The position numbers were made by a program, and so were the translations under genes. DNA of 64,000 nt from Seminavis robusta (Eukaryota; Bacillariophyta; Bacillariophyceae; Naviculales; Naviculaceae). Below the pieces are notes generated by a model. That model ran no database searches and was not told the DNA's origin. It saw nothing but the letters and a program-made list of their open reading frames with translations. Positions 45,680 to 57,627 of this stretch are shown here, piece by piece. The stretch lies in NCBI GenBank assembly GCA_903772945.1, contig CAICTM010000448.1:1-64000 (forward strand), read 5' to 3'. How positions within the stretch are numbered: the first letter of the stretch is position 1; the number at the start of each line of letters is the position of its first letter.

Positions 45680-46459
45680 TCACAGCTCATCTAGATCATC
45701 GTAGTTGCGTCGTTTCGGTGGTGGGATCAAGGACGGGTTGGTGCGAGTCTTTTTCCCGTCGTGCGCAATCTTGTCAATGGATTGCGGATAGGGGCGGTAG
45801 AGCTCTCGATAGATGACTTCTCCCAGTGCTTTTGGATCCGCAAGACTAGTTTGGGGAGGCTTCGGATTGTAGGCTTGATGGAATTGCTTGGTATAGTCTC
45901 GGACCCGTGCCACCGCTGCCGATGCGGGGAGACACTCGCAGGATTCCTTTTGCAGGGCGTGATATCCGGCACATCCAAAAATGGTGGTTCCCGTGACGAA
46001 CAATTGTGCCATTTGGAGACATTGGGACTTGTCGTCGTCATGTCGGCGTTGACACGTCTGCTGCATACAAGTCTGAAAATCCGTTTCGCACAGGGGTTTG
46101 TGAATGCCACACGCTTGGTAACAGGCATCGTGGAAATCGCAGCACTGGTCAAAGACTCGATCGTAATTGCCCACTAATTGACGACGAAGGCTGTCGGGGA
46201 CGGAACAACCGTTGGAATAGGGACGAAGCCGTCGTTTGGGAACGGGATACAGACCTTTCTTATTACAAGCACTCGGACAAGACCCGTCTTTTTCTTGCAT
46301 GGCCACTCCACTGAGTGCACTTAGCATATCGTCCAAGCCGCCCATGTCTACCTTTTTCTTATTCTTCTTTTTCTTCTTTTGGGCAGACACATCAGTAAGG
46401 TACAACAGAAAGACTATTATTAGGAGAGACAGGGATACACTGGCACGTAGTCGCATCAT
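45680..46459 (-). CDS. Secreted phospholipase A2, group XII-like
   Basis: 259 residues from ATG 46,459 (MMRLRASVSLSLLIIVFLLY), chosen because it opens directly into a signal peptide (about residues 1-26); the frame is open further up. A Lys-rich stretch (KKKKKNKKK) follows. The enzyme core has YSNGCSVPDSL, then CCDFHDACY at residues 106-114 with the catalytic His110-Asp111 pair, and more Cys (CETDFQTCMQQTC, CECLP) for disulphides. The order matches group XII sPLA2, which hydrolyses the sn-2 ester of phospholipids using calcium; some members have a weak calcium loop and little activity, and here the loop (NGCSVP) is atypical. It lies between two LRR genes and within an inverted repeat of LRR tail sequence. 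Confidence 0.85.
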   Translation of the reverse strand: MMRLRASVSLSLLIIVFLLYLTDVSAQKKKKKNKKKVDMGGLDDMLSALSGVAMQEKDGSCPSACNKKGLYPVPKRRLRPYSNGCSVPDSLRRQLVGNYDRVFDQCCDFHDACYQACGIHKPLCETDFQTCMQQTCQRRHDDDKSQCLQMAQLFVTGTTIFGCAGYHALQKESCECLPASAAVARVRDYTKQFHQAYNPKPPQTSLADPKALGEVIYRELYRPYPQSIDKIAHDGKKTRTNPSLIPPPKRRNYDDLDEL

Positions 46460-47057
46460 CTTCGCAGGGATCTTTTGATATCTTCTGTCGATCGGTGCCT
46501 CGGGACGGTCGGACCTCACTCGATCTTGAGCGCGGAAAGGACCAATATATTCAATATGCTAGTACCCCCGCTGTCCTCAACTCCAACCAACTTCACGGTT
46601 TTATCTTGACGTTAAGATATTCCAGCCAAGCAGGCAGGACGGGATCGAGCTGCCGGTGTTGGTATTACGCATTGGTACCGGTACTGGTACCGGTGTTCTT
46701 GAAAAACCTCACGGATGACAAATCTTTATTGTTTCTCGAAAACGAGGTGACTAATAGCTAGCTAGCTAGCTAGATCCTTGCTGGGCTCTGACGGTAGCGT
46801 TAGGCAGCCATGGATTCGATTCACGAAAGATCGAGTAACATCCAATGAGGGGAACTTCGTTCACAAATTGCTTTTCTAAAAAGGGAGAGCTCGCTTTTAT
46901 GTAAAAAGGGAGAGTGCATGAGAGCTCGCTTTTATGTTTGGTCCCCTGCTGACCATACCATCATAGGATCCCATGACATCCAATGAGGCCACACAAGGCA
47001 ATTTTCATTCACAAATTGCTACAATTTCTCGAAGAATTCCGGGAGAGTCATGAAAGC
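46460..47057. other. Intergenic spacer with repeats
   Basis: Holds GGTACCGGTACTGGTACCGG at about 46,674-46,693, a (GCTA)n run at 46,754-46,773, and a duplicated pair of blocks (agctcgcttttatgt twice; acatccaatgagg ... ttcacaaattgct twice, about 46,829 and 46,977). It is the upstream region of the phospholipase gene and the 3' flank of LRR gene 7. Confidence 0.6.
46674..46695. repeat. GGTACC/ACCGGT alternating repeat
   Basis: ggtaccggtactggtaccgg is self-complementary. Related short runs occur at about 26,617, 31,484, 32,393, 32,789, 45,428, 45,481, 49,993, 50,366 and 51,325. Confidence 0.8.
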
Positions 47058-49555
47058 TTATCCACAAGGACAATCACAACCACAGAGAAGGCCAGTACAG
47101 TCAAAACTAAGCCCAAAAGGGCCAGTGCATACATTCAAAGGCCCTCCATCGATACAGGTACCATTGATATTGCATACACCAACGGGGATGGTACCAGACA
47201 AATTTGGGTTTCCTTCCAAGCCCAAATTGTACAAGGAATGCTGAAGGGATGAAAGCTCCAGCGGAACTGTACCTGAGAGCGTGTTGTTTTCCAATAGCAA
47301 ACGACCCAGGGACCATAGTTGTCCGAATTCGCTTGGAATCGGACCATCAAGCAAGCCATTCTGGAGTTCCATCTTTTGCACATTCGTCAATTGCACCAGC
47401 TGTGTTGGGATAGTCCCTGAAAGAAACTGATTGCCAAGCTTCAACAAGGTAGTAGCAGTGAGATGACCCAACTCAGATGGCAGTTGTCCTTCCAATTTGT
47501 TGTCATTGGTATCCAAATGGAGCAGACCCGAAAGTAGACCCAGTTCCGTGGGAAGAGTTCCTGAGTAGCTATTGACACCAAGAAGAATCCACTCCAAGGA
47601 TTCTACAAGCCCAATCTCTGTAGGTAAAGTCCCTTTCGGTACCATAGATCAGTAGAATGTATGAATATGTGAATCAGTTTGTGTCTGGACCACCAAAACC
47701 AACCTTGACAAAGCATCGTGATTTGCTTACCAGAAAGATTTGATTGTTCTGTTATCAACCATCTCAATGAAGGGATCTTACCAATGTCGGATGGAATGGA
47801 GCCCCCCAGGTTGGGCATCCCTCGAAGGATGAGTGAATCCAACTTTGTGAGTTGCCAGATTTCAGAAGGAATGGATGCCTGGAACTTGTTACTCGCCAGG
47901 GTCAGTATATTCAGGTTGCTCAATAAGCCCAATTGTGTAGGAATGGTACCACTGAGATGCTGATCACCCATTACCAGCCCTTTCAAAGCTGTCAGCTGTC
48001 CAACGTAGCTAGATAGAGTCCCTTTCAGCTGATTCCAGCCCACTGAGAGTGTTTGTAATGATGTCAGGAGATACAGCTCTGTTGGCAGAGAATTGCCAAG
48101 GTCATTCGTATCTAACCACAGGTGCTGGTAAAGCCCAGCATCGTCACAGATGGAGGATGGAGGAGGCTCCATGAATCCTCTCAAGTATTCGGGAACAAGC
48201 TGAGCAAGCACATGTTTCCTGGCAAAGGCGGGCTGGTGGAACCAATCACATTCATCGACACTGTGGTTGAGCCAGTTGTCGACTTTTTTCCAATTGTCTC
48301 CACTAGTGGCAAAGTATAGAGTGGCCAGCACAAACCTTTGTAGGCTTCTGGCATTGGAAAGATCAGGCAAACTTTCGATATCCTTTAGAAGCCAACGGTA
48401 GGCTTTGGACTGAGGTGAGTCTTCATTGTTGAGGATCGCCGTGACTGTTTCTGCCGGGAATAGTGACAGCAAAGAGTGGGCATAGGAGGATGGTGCCTGG
48501 GATGGTGCGTTGCTGGGTGGCTCACTGGGTGTGGCTGTTGGGACAAAATCTTCATTCTCCTGTTTCTTTGAAGGTGTCACAATGGCTACCAAAACAAGAA
48601 TGATGCCCAACAATCCAATGACTCCCAAGAGGACCTTAGTTTTGAACTGTTTCATTCTCTCTTCTCTCTGTCTGTCCTCACTCTCCACATTGTTATCCCG
48701 AGCCTGCGGCAACTCCTGGGGGTCTTTTTGGTTTTCCTCGGATACCAAGTTGGCCACTGCTAATCCATCATTACCTTCTTCTGATGGTGATGAGATGATA
48801 GACTCGCTGGAATCACTAGCGTGCGTTGGAGGATTATTATTGTCAGGGCCCCCTCCTGCTGAGATGGCACCTGGCTGCACCTGCCGTTCGATATTTGACT
48901 CCCGGGCGAGTCTTGGCAGTGTCATAGTATTGCCAAGCTCTTCGTCCTCCGAATCTTCTTCGTTTTGGCTCTGCCTAGTAGTACTTTCCTCGGTGGAAGC
49001 AGCACTGGGTTGCTGTCGGACAACAAGTTGTCCGGCATAAAATGTGGTGGCTCGTTGTGGTTCCATGCCAGGGGCGGCGGCGTACGCACCGGGACGAATG
49101 CGCTGCTCACGATCAGGCGTTGGTGGGTCCGCTTGCGGCTGCTGTTTCGACAATGATGCTGCTGCATTTTGTGGCAAATCCTGGTGGTTCGTTGGGACTT
49201 GTGGCTGGTTCTGAAGTTGAGTGAACAAATCTTCTTGCGGTATGCTCTGTCTCTCGCGTACAATTTTCATAATGAATGCGTCTTCTTCTTCTTCTTCCTT
49301 ACTATTACCATCATTGTAGATGTCTTTGTCTTCCTCTTCTATACATGATCTGGTCGGGATTGTTGTTCCCATTTTGGGGTTGGTATCGGTGGAAACGGCG
49401 AGAGTATTGCTTGGTTTTGATTGCTGCCCTAGCAGTAGCTCCTCCCCAATGGCCCTGGCAATGGCTGCTTCGTTGCTACGTTGGATCAATACGCTTTCGA
49501 GCAGCTTGCCTTCTTCATCTTTGTCTTTTTCGTTGGTCTCTGTGTAACACTTCAT
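47058..49555 (-). CDS. LRR membrane protein 7, one intron
   Basis: Minus-strand join 49,555-47,731 and 47,632-47,058, giving 799 residues, the longest of the family. The 98-base intron (GTAAGC...CGAAAG) is phase 1 at the conserved site. The long tail has KLLESVLIQRSNEA and DAFIMKIVRERQSI, RPGAYAAAPGMEPQ, MTLPRLARESNIER with QPGAISA, and GLAVANLVSEE...LPQARDNN. The membrane helix is at about residues 308-327 (LLGVIGLLGIILVLVAIV). Cap WLNHSVDECDWF, LRRs from about residue 473, end FDCTGLLCGCDCPCG. Divergent from LRR gene 8. Confidence 0.9.
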
Positions 49556-51108
49556 CTTGGATCTTTGTGGCTTTGATCAATCGATCTGTGGATATGCATA
49601 TGTTATAACTCTGGAGCAAAGAAAGATGCCACGACGCTGCATGGTGCAGGCATACAGTACGATGTTGTCTTTCTAAAGAACAGAAAAGATCCCGGCTTCG
49701 GTGAAGGATGACTCGGCGGGCAACTCAATGTTTAACACCAAGGTACTTTCGATAGCTCTTTCGATCCCAATTCAAACACAGTTAGCTCACTCTTCGTGTA
49801 GTTATTTAACCTTCCCGCACCAAGGAAGCTTGGCTATTTTAAAATAGCCACGTATTTACCAGTAAGAAGCCGATAGATCATAGATCATTGTTTACATGTT
49901 TACATCAGACTTCAGCGGCAACTCTGCAGAAAGTCCTACTATTCGGATGACCAGCTGATGACCACATACTGAATATGTACAATGTCATCACATACCGGTA
50001 CCACCGGTACCGGCGTTAAATCCCAAGATTCCCAGCCAGCTGGGTTGTAATATTCGCAGAAAGAGCTCGGAAACAAATTTCGGTGATCCCCACTCCGCAC
50101 AAGAATGCCACACAGCTATAGTATAGCTACAAGTAGCTAGCAACTTATTAGCAGGCAAGGTGGGATGTCAATCCCTTGTTGGGTTATCGTGGATGGAGGA
50201 TTGATTTGATTTGATTCCATCAGCAAGCGTTCTTTCGTTTTCTTGTCCCGGTGCAGTATAAGATTCCTCGAGGCAAAGTTCCAGTGACCTGCCTGGAGGG
50301 GCCTGACATCCGTTTTTGCGTGGCCAAAATAGTGCAGGCTGTTGGTTGTCAAGCAAAAGGAAGCGGTACCGGTGGCAGCCATGAAGCAGCAGGACAAAGC
50401 AAGCAAGGATTCGATTTTGGCTCTTTCCGCTGTCTGCACCAACTACAAGGGACTCATGCTTCTGGCTGGCAACCCACACCTGTCCCTTCGTAAACCTCTT
50501 TGAATTCAAGGCAGACTCTTGAGCTGTGGAATGTAGACAAGAGAGGTGCAGCCGCGGGAAACCATGGAGCAATTATTGTTGGAAAGTACCGGTTTTGGTC
50601 GTACATACCAGCTTGCCCCAAGGGAACAGAAAAAGATGCCAAAACATTGTGAATGATGAATGATGCTCTAGCTAGCTGTAGAGCGGAGAGCTTTGTGCTC
50701 GTTTCGTTTGGCCATTGATCGAGTCGAGTCGAGTCAGCAATACAGCTGTAAATTACTCGAGTACTTACTGTTCAAGCTTGCTCTATATCCTCCATTTTTC
50801 GGGGTATTTGATGTTCGCCACCGTCTGATCTTTGGTCCTCCATCGAGGTAAAAACTATCGTACCATGAAACGTGAAAGTGCCGCTCAACGTTCCACAACG
50901 TTCTAGATTCTACGTTCTAGCTAGAGGTAAATACTGCATGATGTTGTCCCTTTTGAGCAATCCGCGTACATGTAATGACCAGTCAGAGCCACAACCACAG
51001 TTACTGAATGATGGATCAAGGCTACAGCATAGCTTTTTATTTATTTGGAGAGTCGAGTCCTCTACTCTGCAATCTGTTTCTAACAACACATTGTACTCGG
51101 CTCAAGAG
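49556..51108. other. Divergent intergenic region, LRR genes 7 and 8
   Basis: 1.55 kb without a supported gene. It contains TACCGGTACCACCGGTACCG at about 49,993 and GGTACCGG at about 50,366. The frame of LRR gene 8 is open upstream from 50,872 but does not resemble the family there. Confidence 0.5.
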
Positions 51109-53400
51109 ATGGCAAAGATGGCTGACCTCGACCAATATGACTTGGACCTGATGGACTTGGTGGCAGCCCGTTGTGAAGGTGGTACAGGGGCCGAGAGCTT
51201 CCTTGATCTGAACAACTTCGGCAGGGATGTGGAGAAAGGCGTAGACGTGGAGCAGGAGAAAGAATCAGCCGTAAGCCCTAAAGACAGAGGATTGTTCCAG
51301 AAACCGTTTACTGCTCATGGCACGGGTACCGGCACCACATGCGATACTGGTACCGACAAGCAGGACAAGAATCCTGCCTGTACCTTAGTTGATACACAGG
51401 AGCGGGAAACTAAGGAACCCACTCATAATGATTCCAATAATAACCAAGGGGAGACGGAAGCCGAAGGTATTGCGGGAGCCTACGCCATTCAATCCGCTCC
51501 AGAATTGCGACCAGGAGAATCCACTGGTCCAACATTATCTGGAGGAGGAGGAGACAATGAAAGCAGTAACAGCTCATCTTCTACAGAGAGCCATGGCAGT
51601 GACTTGGCAGTACCAGTGGCCAACCCAGTGGATGATGAGGATCTACAGCAGGCCCAAGAGTACAACCCTACTACTGCGATGCCCAGTTCTGCCAGGAGAA
51701 AGCAAAAGACCAAACGAGTCAAAACCTGCCTTCTTTTGGGAGCAATTCTTTTGGTGGCTTTAATTATGGTCTTGATGGCTACCGGTATACTGGTGCCTAC
51801 TACTAGTAAGACTAATGAAGATGCGGCTCAGGCCACCGCAGTCCCAACAATGAATCCATCTGGGGCTCCATCCATCATCATGTCACTTGAGGAACACATC
51901 AAAGCCCTGCTGCCAGCAGACACCCTTATGGCCATACAAGAGGACCCAACATCACCACAATCCATGGCATACGAGTGGCTTTTGGAAGATGATGATGATG
52001 GCAAGAGCAACCTACACTCGGATGCCCGAATCAGTCAAAAGTTTGCCTTGGCAACATTGTATTTTGCTACAAGTGGAGACACATGGGCAGACAACACAAA
52101 TTGGCTGAACCATAGCATACACGAATGTGGATGGTTCCATGCACCTGATTTTGCCATGAAGGAGACAATGCAACATGTATACCCGGGTTATCTTTCCGAG
52201 TTCTTTCCTCCCTCAGAGCCACCACCCACACCCTGCAACAGTCATGGTATCTATCAAAACTTGTGGCTGGACCGGAACAATCTTGTTGGATTCATCCCAG
52301 AAGAGCTCTACATGCTATCAAGTTTGCAGACACTGTCTCTTGGATGGAATCAACTTGATGGCGTACTCTCTACTCGTTTGGGGCAGCTCTTTGATTTGGA
52401 GGGGTTAGCTATCTTTGGTCAGCCCAGGGTTGGTAACATTCCCTCTGAGATTGGTCTTTTGACAAAACTAAGGGGCCTTCTGCTAACTAACAGCAATCAT
52501 CAAGGCCTACTTCCTTCTGAGTTGTGGCAGCTGACCAATATTGAGACATTGGCTTTGATGGACCACAAGCAGATGCAAGGAACAATCCCATCGGAGGTTG
52601 GCCATTTCTCCAGTCTCAAATGGATTGTTGTAACTGAAAGTGATATTAATGGTAAGCTCGAGCTGCATGGTTGCCCAGTTTCATTTCGATCAGGTCATCC
52701 ATGATTCTCACACCCTTTTGGCAATCCTTCCAAAGGCTCAATCCCAACAGAGCTTGGGCAAATTGAATCACTAGAGTGGATCGTTCTGGAACGGAACAGG
52801 CTTTCGGGGAGTATTCCAAAGGAACTGGCTATTCATGCCAACAAGCTCATGATGTCCATGTTTGGTAATGACTTGGTTGGGACCATTCCAAGTGAGCTGG
52901 GCTTACTGACTTCTCTTAATTTCATTCTCACTCTTCGGGGAAATCAATTATCTGGCTCAATTCCCAGTGAACTGGGACTCCTGACAAATTTGCAGACAGG
53001 ACTTAGTCTGCGGGGAAATCTTCTCACAGGAGTTATCCCAACAGAGCTTGGTCTATTGACACATGCACTTTTACTACTACTTGATGACAATCAACTCTCT
53101 GGCCAGATTCCAAGTGAATTTGGTGAACTCACATCCCTTGGCCAGCTAGGTATGGCCAACAACAGCTTGTCTGGTCTGATCCCACATGCATTATCCACAC
53201 TACAGGAATCACTGCATGCATTATCATTCAATGGGAATCCACTTCTTTCTGGGACCATACCAAAAGACATTTGCAGTGTCCACGGCACTCCTTTCAGAAA
53301 TCAAATGGCACCAGATTCATTTCTTGATCCTCCTGGTGTATCCTTTGATTGTTCTGATATTCTGTGTGGCTGCAATTGCTCTTGTGATGCCAACAGTTGA
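51109..53400 (+). CDS. LRR membrane protein 8, one intron
   Basis: Join 51,109-52,651 and 52,736-53,400, giving 735 residues; the 84-base intron (gtaagc...tccaaag) is phase 1. ATG 51,109 gives MAKMADLDQYDLDLMDLVAA, with the V-x-x-R motif (DLMDLVAAR). The tail then has IAGAYAIQSAPELRPG (a variant of PGAYA) and DLAVPVANPVDDE...LQQAQEYN. The membrane helix is at about residues 206-227. Cap WLNHSIHECGWF, LRRs from about residue 377, end FDCSDILCGCNCSC. It is the last complete member of the cluster. Confidence 0.9.
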
Positions 53401-54348
53401 GGTGGTGTGATGGACACTGATTCAATTATGTTCAAGTCTTGTAGCTATTAATCAATCCAGAACTAGTTTCCACCAGTCTAGCATGACAACAACTCAATAC
53501 GGCGACAGCCAACTTGACATCCACTAGACCATCGAAACGAAACCTCTACTACGCAACTCTTTCGCCACGTGGAGAAGCAGGCCAAGGCTTGTGCATGGCT
53601 GGCTTCTGTTTTGGCTTTCGTAGCTTTGTAGAAGCCAATATTTCAGAGTTCGTAGTTCATGCCTTGTGGCTATAGAAAACCCGGCCAAAATATCAGCTGC
53701 GGGGCTACGTTGACCTAAGCATGCGCCGAGGCTGAAACTCTGGCTTCGACTGCGGGAGTGATGACTGAAGAGCCTTTTAAAACCATCGTCGGTGGTGATA
53801 CTCCGATATCACTCACGTCGATTGGCAAGTCTCACTTGAATCAGCTAGCTAGCCAGCAAGCAAGCTACTACTAATAGCACGAGACAACAAATCTTGCTAA
53901 AAACCACAAGCAACAAGCCCAGCCACCGGTACGAAAGTTTTCACTTCCTCAGTTTACGGTTAGTCCGCTTTTAGTTTTGCGCCTCATTGAACCTGCAATT
54001 TTCGGTGGCTCTTTCCCATAAGTCAAGTCACCGGTTAGAATGTCTTGTTTCTGCCAAGTAGGGTCCAAAGGCATAAATAAAAACTGAAAGATTATCCTTT
54101 CATAAATCCTCTTCAAACTGAACATGCAAAAGGAACTGCATCGAAGCCAATCGTAGCTTGAGCTTTCACAAGATTAACAGGTTTAGGAGAAGGCGAACTG
54201 CAACCGAATTGATATCTTCTTCTATCACACTCTCACAATTTCAAGATAGCGATCGAAGATATCAACCAAACATCATATCCCAGCAAAACTAACCGCTGTC
54301 ATCACTCAGCAAGCAACTCCTAACCAATCCTAGCACCAGATAACGACA
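53401..54348. other. Intergenic spacer upstream of the first DUF6824 gene
   Basis: No gene seen. The final part is A/C-rich leader sequence with few ATGs, consistent with a 5' untranslated region. Confidence 0.4.
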
Positions 54349-55384
54349 ATGAACCAATTCGAGCATCCAGTATACCCGTTTGGTTACACGACCTCAGCAC
54401 CTCATTCTCGGGGATACCTCTATCCACCAATGCCGCAGTTTTCTCAGCCACAGCAGCAAGAAGCCCAGAATCAAACAACCATGACAATCACCGTCCACGA
54501 CAATGACATTCTCATGGTAAGTCCTTCCAGTCTGCCGTCGCCTGGCACTGCAAATTTTTTTTTAAAAGTTTCGTTGTCATCTCACCCAAATTTGCTGTCT
54601 GTTTTCGTTTCAGGGACGAGGAGGCAAGAACAATATGCACATTGGCAATGAGAAATTGCGTCAACTGGCCCGTGCCAAGGCCAGCAAGTACATCAAGGCC
54701 GACAAGAGAGAAAAGTCGCTCATGTCCCTGGACCTGGTCGCTCAGGTCCATGCCATGACACCTGCTGGACGCTTTTTGAAGCGTGATCCTGTCAGCATGA
54801 ATTGGCAGTTGGTGCCTTCGGAACTCGCTCGAGAGAAAGCTTCCCAGTGCTTGCGAGATGCCGTATCGCAAATCAAGAAACGACGTGATTCCGATTCGTC
54901 GTCTTCTGCTGGCAGTGCCATGGAAGGAATCAGCACTCCCAGCAGCAAAGCCACACAAAAGATGGCCAACAAACAGCAACGCCCAGCACCTGTGACTTCC
55001 CATTCCAAATCACTCATCCAGCAGCATCAGGCGCAACAACAACAGCAGCAGAAAGTCAGGAGCAAGAAACGTGGTGCTGTTCTTGTGGACATGTCGTCAT
55101 CGCAGCCAACCATGATGAGGAATCACAAGAGACAGCGCACCACTCCACAGAAACGAGACGAAAACAACAACAACTACACACCAATCTCCATTCCTCCGGC
55201 CATCATGTCCGACATGCTCAGCAACTACAGTCCCATTCCTCTTCGGAACATTCACAACCCATCCGTTGTCTCTGAAGACGGACTACCCTTTGCTGATTTT
55301 GACTTGTTCTTTGACAATCATTCCCTTAGTGGTGCTCATGACGAAAACGACCATGGCTTGGATGTATCCGGGTTTCAGTTTTAG
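54349..55384 (+). CDS. DUF6824-domain protein A
   Basis: Join 54,349-54,516 and 54,614-55,384, giving 312 residues; intron 97 bases (gtaagt...tttcag), phase 0. The N-terminus is Pro/Gln-rich. The domain starts DNDILM, the intron falls exactly after this Met, and exon 2 continues GRGGKNNMHIGNEKLRQLAR, then GRFLKRDP, NWQLVPSELAREKASQCLRD, ending near residue 141. This is the diatom-expanded domain I know as DUF6824, of unproven function. Basic runs (KKRRDS, RSKKR, NHKRQR) suggest nuclear location, and the poly-Gln and acidic C-terminus suggest a regulator. No enzyme motif is seen. Confidence 0.85.
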
Positions 55385-57515
55385 TTGTCCTTGTCCGTAT
55401 AGTTGTTGCAGGGTTGTTATATGTATCAAGGATGGTGAAAGTGAAATGTGTAAAGGAATCTATTTGTTAAAAAAGTAATTACTAGCGTAATGTCACACGT
55501 ACAAACTGCTTTCTAGTTTCTCCGCTAGCGTCAGAGGACGCCATGGTCAGGCAGCACTCAAGGGTAAGCCAAAAGCCTCCAGTGAGGCTACCGATTCCAC
55601 TCCACACGATGCAGCACACACAACATCGAGGTATCTTCACGGCTGGCAACGGGCTAGACGTGCGCTACGGCCGGCAAGGCACCGATGGGATGCATTGACC
55701 TCAATCGGTAACATGCGTGTACCGCTTTCAGTTGTACCACCAATCTAGACGCTAGCTAGCCAGGACCGAGGCGCGATGACAGCCACCTGCACGGACTCGA
55801 TCCACGACAGTGATAGATCTTTTGGCTAGCTTGTATGCATGCATTCGTACCTGGTATTGATAGGCGATCTATTTATTGTCCTACGGTATCTTCGTCGCTT
55901 GCAGTCGTTCGTTTCTCCTTGGTTGGGTCACTGATCGTGCCCCTTTGGAGTGTGTATCGCTCGAACTGCTTCCGACTGCTATAGCGTAGCTAGATCGCCC
56001 AACGGTACGCCCTACCGTACTGCTTAATCCGAGCACCTCTACGGATCGTACGGTTGGCTGCTGGTGCACGGATGGGAGCATCTCTTGACTTCATCAGGAC
56101 GTGTCTCGCTTTACGGTATCGTGCTGACTTGACTCAACTGCTTGAAGATATATAGTCGGACTGACATTCGAGTTTCACGGCACGGTCTGACTGTCACTCT
56201 CTCTATCATCGACCGACCATTCACCGAGATGGGACATGCTATCTCTCCTCGGTCGAGACACACAGTGTCATTCGGCCCCGTTTGGATCCGATTCCGATTC
56301 GTGTGCTTGTTGTCTCGTCGGCACAGTACAGAGTAGGGCATCCAGTAACTACGCTACACGTCTCATGTTCTACTGTAACAGCGCGACACATCCGCTTCGG
56401 TTTCCACAGCATGTGCTCCACGAGGTGGCGCGAATTGTCGTACGAAGGCATTGCATGCTGGTTGCATGGATAGCCAGCAATCGAAACCAGTACATTGCTT
56501 TCGCCCGAGCGCACGTGAATCTCATTCATTGAGCATACGGCAAGAGGCTTATCTCATCATATCCTCGGTCGATCGTTTGTTTGTTTGTCCGAAAGCAAAA
56601 CTCGATGCTGGTTTGGTTTTGGTCTGTGACTGGCTGGTTGGATGGATGGATGTCGCTTACATTCTGGGTGGGGTGGTGGGAGTTGAACGAGCCACGATTT
56701 CCGGGTCTGGTCGATCACCAAGTACAGAACGTTGCATACAGAAACTTTGGGGTGTAACTCAAATCGGCGAACTAAAATGAAATATTTAAACTATTGCACT
56801 CCTGGTTATTGCACTCCTGGTTACTATGAACCTTGATAGTACATCGATAACCGTGTATGCATCAATCTGGAAGAGTGGATAAGTGAAGTATCATCTGATT
56901 TTTGTCTGATACGACTTCAAGAGTTAAGAAGTCGACACGATCTTTTCGTTTCATTGAACTAGTCAAATTGAGCACTAACCCTCGATAATCCGACTAGATT
57001 CTCCAAAAGTACGTACCAGGTAGCCCGCAGTAGTTGTTCTACGAGCCATACTGTTCGTAGCTCGCAGAGCTGCTCGTAGCTTCCTCACCGTTCCTCTTGA
57101 ACCAGAATCTGAACAGCATAGAGCGAACAGCACAACACTAACAAGAAAAACGGGAGAAAAACAGCAACTGTGATCAAAGAACTAAAATCAGACTACCGTA
57201 CGATACCTTGCACCATCCAGTAAAGGAGTGAGCCATTGATCGATCGATCGGTGCTGGGCTCTATCCTCATCAGATAAGATCAAGGCCTCCAGCAGAGCTC
57301 TTCTTCTCACAATACCACCGAGTAACTGAGGGTTAACCGGCAGGAAGAGTCTACTAGAGACAATCAAGAAGCCAACTAACTTGTGTGCTTTGTGGGAATC
57401 CCCATAGATTTTCCAGTTGTCAGTTTGTCAGTCAGTCAGTCAATCAAAGCTACCCTCTTTCCTCTGTGTTTCTTTCCCCTCCAGCAAATCTGCTTGCCTT
57501 TCTGTTTCTGTTGAG
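55385..57515. other. Intergenic region
   Basis: 2.1 kb with no recognisable gene on either strand. A 15-base duplication (tattgcactcctggt twice) lies at about 56,792-56,822. Confidence 0.5.
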
Positions 57516-57627
57516 GTAAGTTAAGTTACGGCAGGTTAAGATGGGGGTATCTGAGGGTATCTGGGGTATCTGATCAGATAATGGTTCCTTATCTTACCTA
57601 TGGTACTTCTATCTATATGTATTGCAG
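57516..57627 (+). other. Probable 5' UTR intron of DUF6824 gene B
   Basis: GTAAGT begins at 57,516 and TTGCAG ends at 57,627, immediately before the ATG at 57,628. Both sites match the splice signals of the gene's other introns. Confidence 0.55.

Noticed and set aside
50872-51108. Upstream in-frame extension of LRR gene 8
   Set aside because: It does not resemble the family tails, while MAKMADLDQYDL at 51,109 does.
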